NCBI GenBank assembly: GCA_043101635.1
Contig: JBICIE010000030.1
Span: 1-12,959 of the forward strand
Length of the DNA: 12,959 bases
Direction of reading: 5' to 3'
DNA from: CAYMJK01 sp043101635
GTDB taxonomy: Bacteria; Planctomycetota; Phycisphaerae; Phycisphaerales; UBA1924
Part shown: positions 12,274 to 12,959 of the stretch, one piece after another
Layout: every line of letters starts with the position of its first letter
Position numbering within the stretch: the stretch's first letter is position 1
Notes under the pieces: model-generated
The model's input: only the letters and a program-made list of their open reading frames with translations
Database searches by the model: none
What the model was told of the DNA's origin: nothing
Made by a program: the position numbers and the translations under genes

Positions 12274-12959
12274 ATGTCCCACCCGATGTCACGAAAACGA
12301 GCCGGCGCCATCCGCGCGGTGGGGCTGTCCGCCGGCGCCATCTGCCTGCTCGCAACCGGCGCCCTGGCCATCAGCTCCGGCGCCGATCCTGCCGCGGTCC
12401 AGGCCCGCCCGGTCAGCATCCCCCCGCTCCCCGCCCCGCCCGCCGGCGATCCCGATGTCTATCCCTCCATGATCGCCGAGATGCTCCAGAGCGCCTACGA
12501 GCATGACTTCCCCGACGAGACCGGCGATCCCGAGCAGACCCAGGCTCAGACGCCCCAGACCCCGCCCCCCAGCCTGCGGATGATCGGCGCCATCGGCGCC
12601 GGCGATGGCGCAGTCGCCGTCATCGGGATGGACGCCGAGCAGTTGCTGCTCGGCCCGGGCGAGAGCGGGCCGGACTTCCGCGTCGAGGAGATCTACCCGG
12701 ACCGCGTGATCATCACCCGCTCCGGAACCCGCCACGTGATCGCCCTGGGTGATCGGCAGGGGCCGCTCGCCGGCGACCTCCGCCCGGGCGGCGCCGGCGC
12801 CGGGCAGGCCCGCGTCGCCGGCGGATCCCAGGCCGGCCCCGGGGCCTCGCCCCGGGCGACCCAGGCCGGCGGCATCACCGCCGGTGAGGATGGCCTGCCC
12901 GGCGCCGGCGCCGCCCGGGCGGATGTCGCCGGCGAGCGGCCCCTGCCGATCACCCAGGG
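12274..12959 (+). CDS. GspC-like type II secretion protein, N-terminal part (runs off right edge)
   Basis: The first 228 codons are present with no stop before the window ends. In order: a basic N-terminus (MSHPMSRKRAGAIRAVG), one membrane helix at about 15-35, a proline-rich periplasmic linker at 44-60, a short acidic stretch, and at about 100-160 an HR-like domain (LRMIGAIGAGDGAVAVIGMD, then EQLLLGPGE and FRVEEIYPDRVIITRSG). This matches the GspC/PilP pattern in which a small beta domain touches the secretin GspD. Residues 161-228 are a low-complexity Gly/Ala/Pro linker; a PDZ domain or other partner may follow outside. Here the gene lies at the end of the pseudopilin genes, whereas gspC normally opens the operon, so secretin or ATPase genes may follow. 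The open frame lacks a stop in the window. Calling it GspC is inference from topology, motif and context. Confidence 0.75.
   Translation, partial: MSHPMSRKRAGAIRAVGLSAGAICLLATGALAISSGADPAAVQARPVSIPPLPAPPAGDPDVYPSMIAEMLQSAYEHDFPDETGDPEQTQAQTPQTPPPSLRMIGAIGAGDGAVAVIGMDAEQLLLGPGESGPDFRVEEIYPDRVIITRSGTRHVIALGDRQGPLAGDLRPGGAGAGQARVAGGSQAGPGASPRATQAGGITAGEDGLPGAGAARADVAGERPLPITQ

Noticed and set aside
10194..12355. Long minus-strand open frames opposite the pseudopilin genes
   Set aside because: The plus-strand genes carry prepilin signals and ATGA coupling; the antisense products are low-complexity and lack domains.
1..12959. CRISPR array, tRNA or rRNA genes, insertion sequence, integrase or attachment site
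   Set aside because: I saw no regularly spaced repeat with unique spacers, no cloverleaf-like sequence, no transposase or integrase motif and no paired terminal repeats.

Overview
The window is very GC-rich, tightly packed and bacterial. It most likely comes from a planctomycete of the Phycisphaerae type. The best clue is the exported protein at 4532-5908. It ends in two EF-hand-like DxNxDG/DxDxSG loops, each followed by LCFQN, and closes with GCP, a C-terminal domain I associate with Phycisphaerae-like planctomycetes. The taxonomic call is inference. No rRNA, tRNA, CRISPR array, transposase or other mobile element is visible.

Layout. (1) 1-4257, all minus strand: the first 18 codons of an unknown gene run off the left edge. 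In transcription order the rest is nuoF (4257-2848), a possible 57-codon basic ORF in frame behind the nuoF stop (2844-2671), a membrane fatty acid desaturase (2643-1720) and an SDR/DUF2867 protein (1664-195). Spacing allows one transcription unit, but the desaturase may have its own leaderless start. (2) 4258-4531: a divergent intergenic region with two related GC-rich hairpins on the nuoF side and a candidate promoter for the plus-strand gene. (3) 4532-6551, plus strand: an exported seven-repeat beta-propeller protein with a dockerin-like end, then a small four-helix membrane protein with a GTG start and no ribosome binding site. (4) 8010-6583, minus strand: an L-threonine 3-dehydrogenase whose four structural-zinc cysteines are all replaced, then a 90-residue zf-TFIIB-type zinc-ribbon protein. 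A run of four 8-bp tandem repeats lies at their junction. (5) 8133-12959, plus strand: a type II secretion operon in the order gspF, gspG, gspI-like, gspJ-like, gspK-like, gspC-like. Three successive ATGA overlaps join G/I, I/J and J/K. The last gene runs off the right edge.

How the parts work together. The secretion operon encodes the inner-membrane platform protein (F), the major pseudopilin (G), three minor pseudopilins (I, J, K) and the bitopic protein that couples the platform to the outer-membrane secretin (C). The ATPase (E), secretin (D), H, L and M are not in the window. The beta-propeller/dockerin protein is a possible cargo of such a system, but nothing here proves it. NuoF is the NADH-oxidising subunit of respiratory complex I and has no complex I partner beside it.

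Most interesting observations: the colinear loss of the structural zinc site in Tdh; alanine instead of glycine before the cleavage site in three of four pseudopilins; TANNAT hexamers 5-8 nt before start codons that lack Shine-Dalgarno sequences, which suggests leaderless mRNAs; the rearranged type II secretion gene order; and the hairpin pair in the nuoF leader. I found no clear evidence of a wholly new defence or mobile system.
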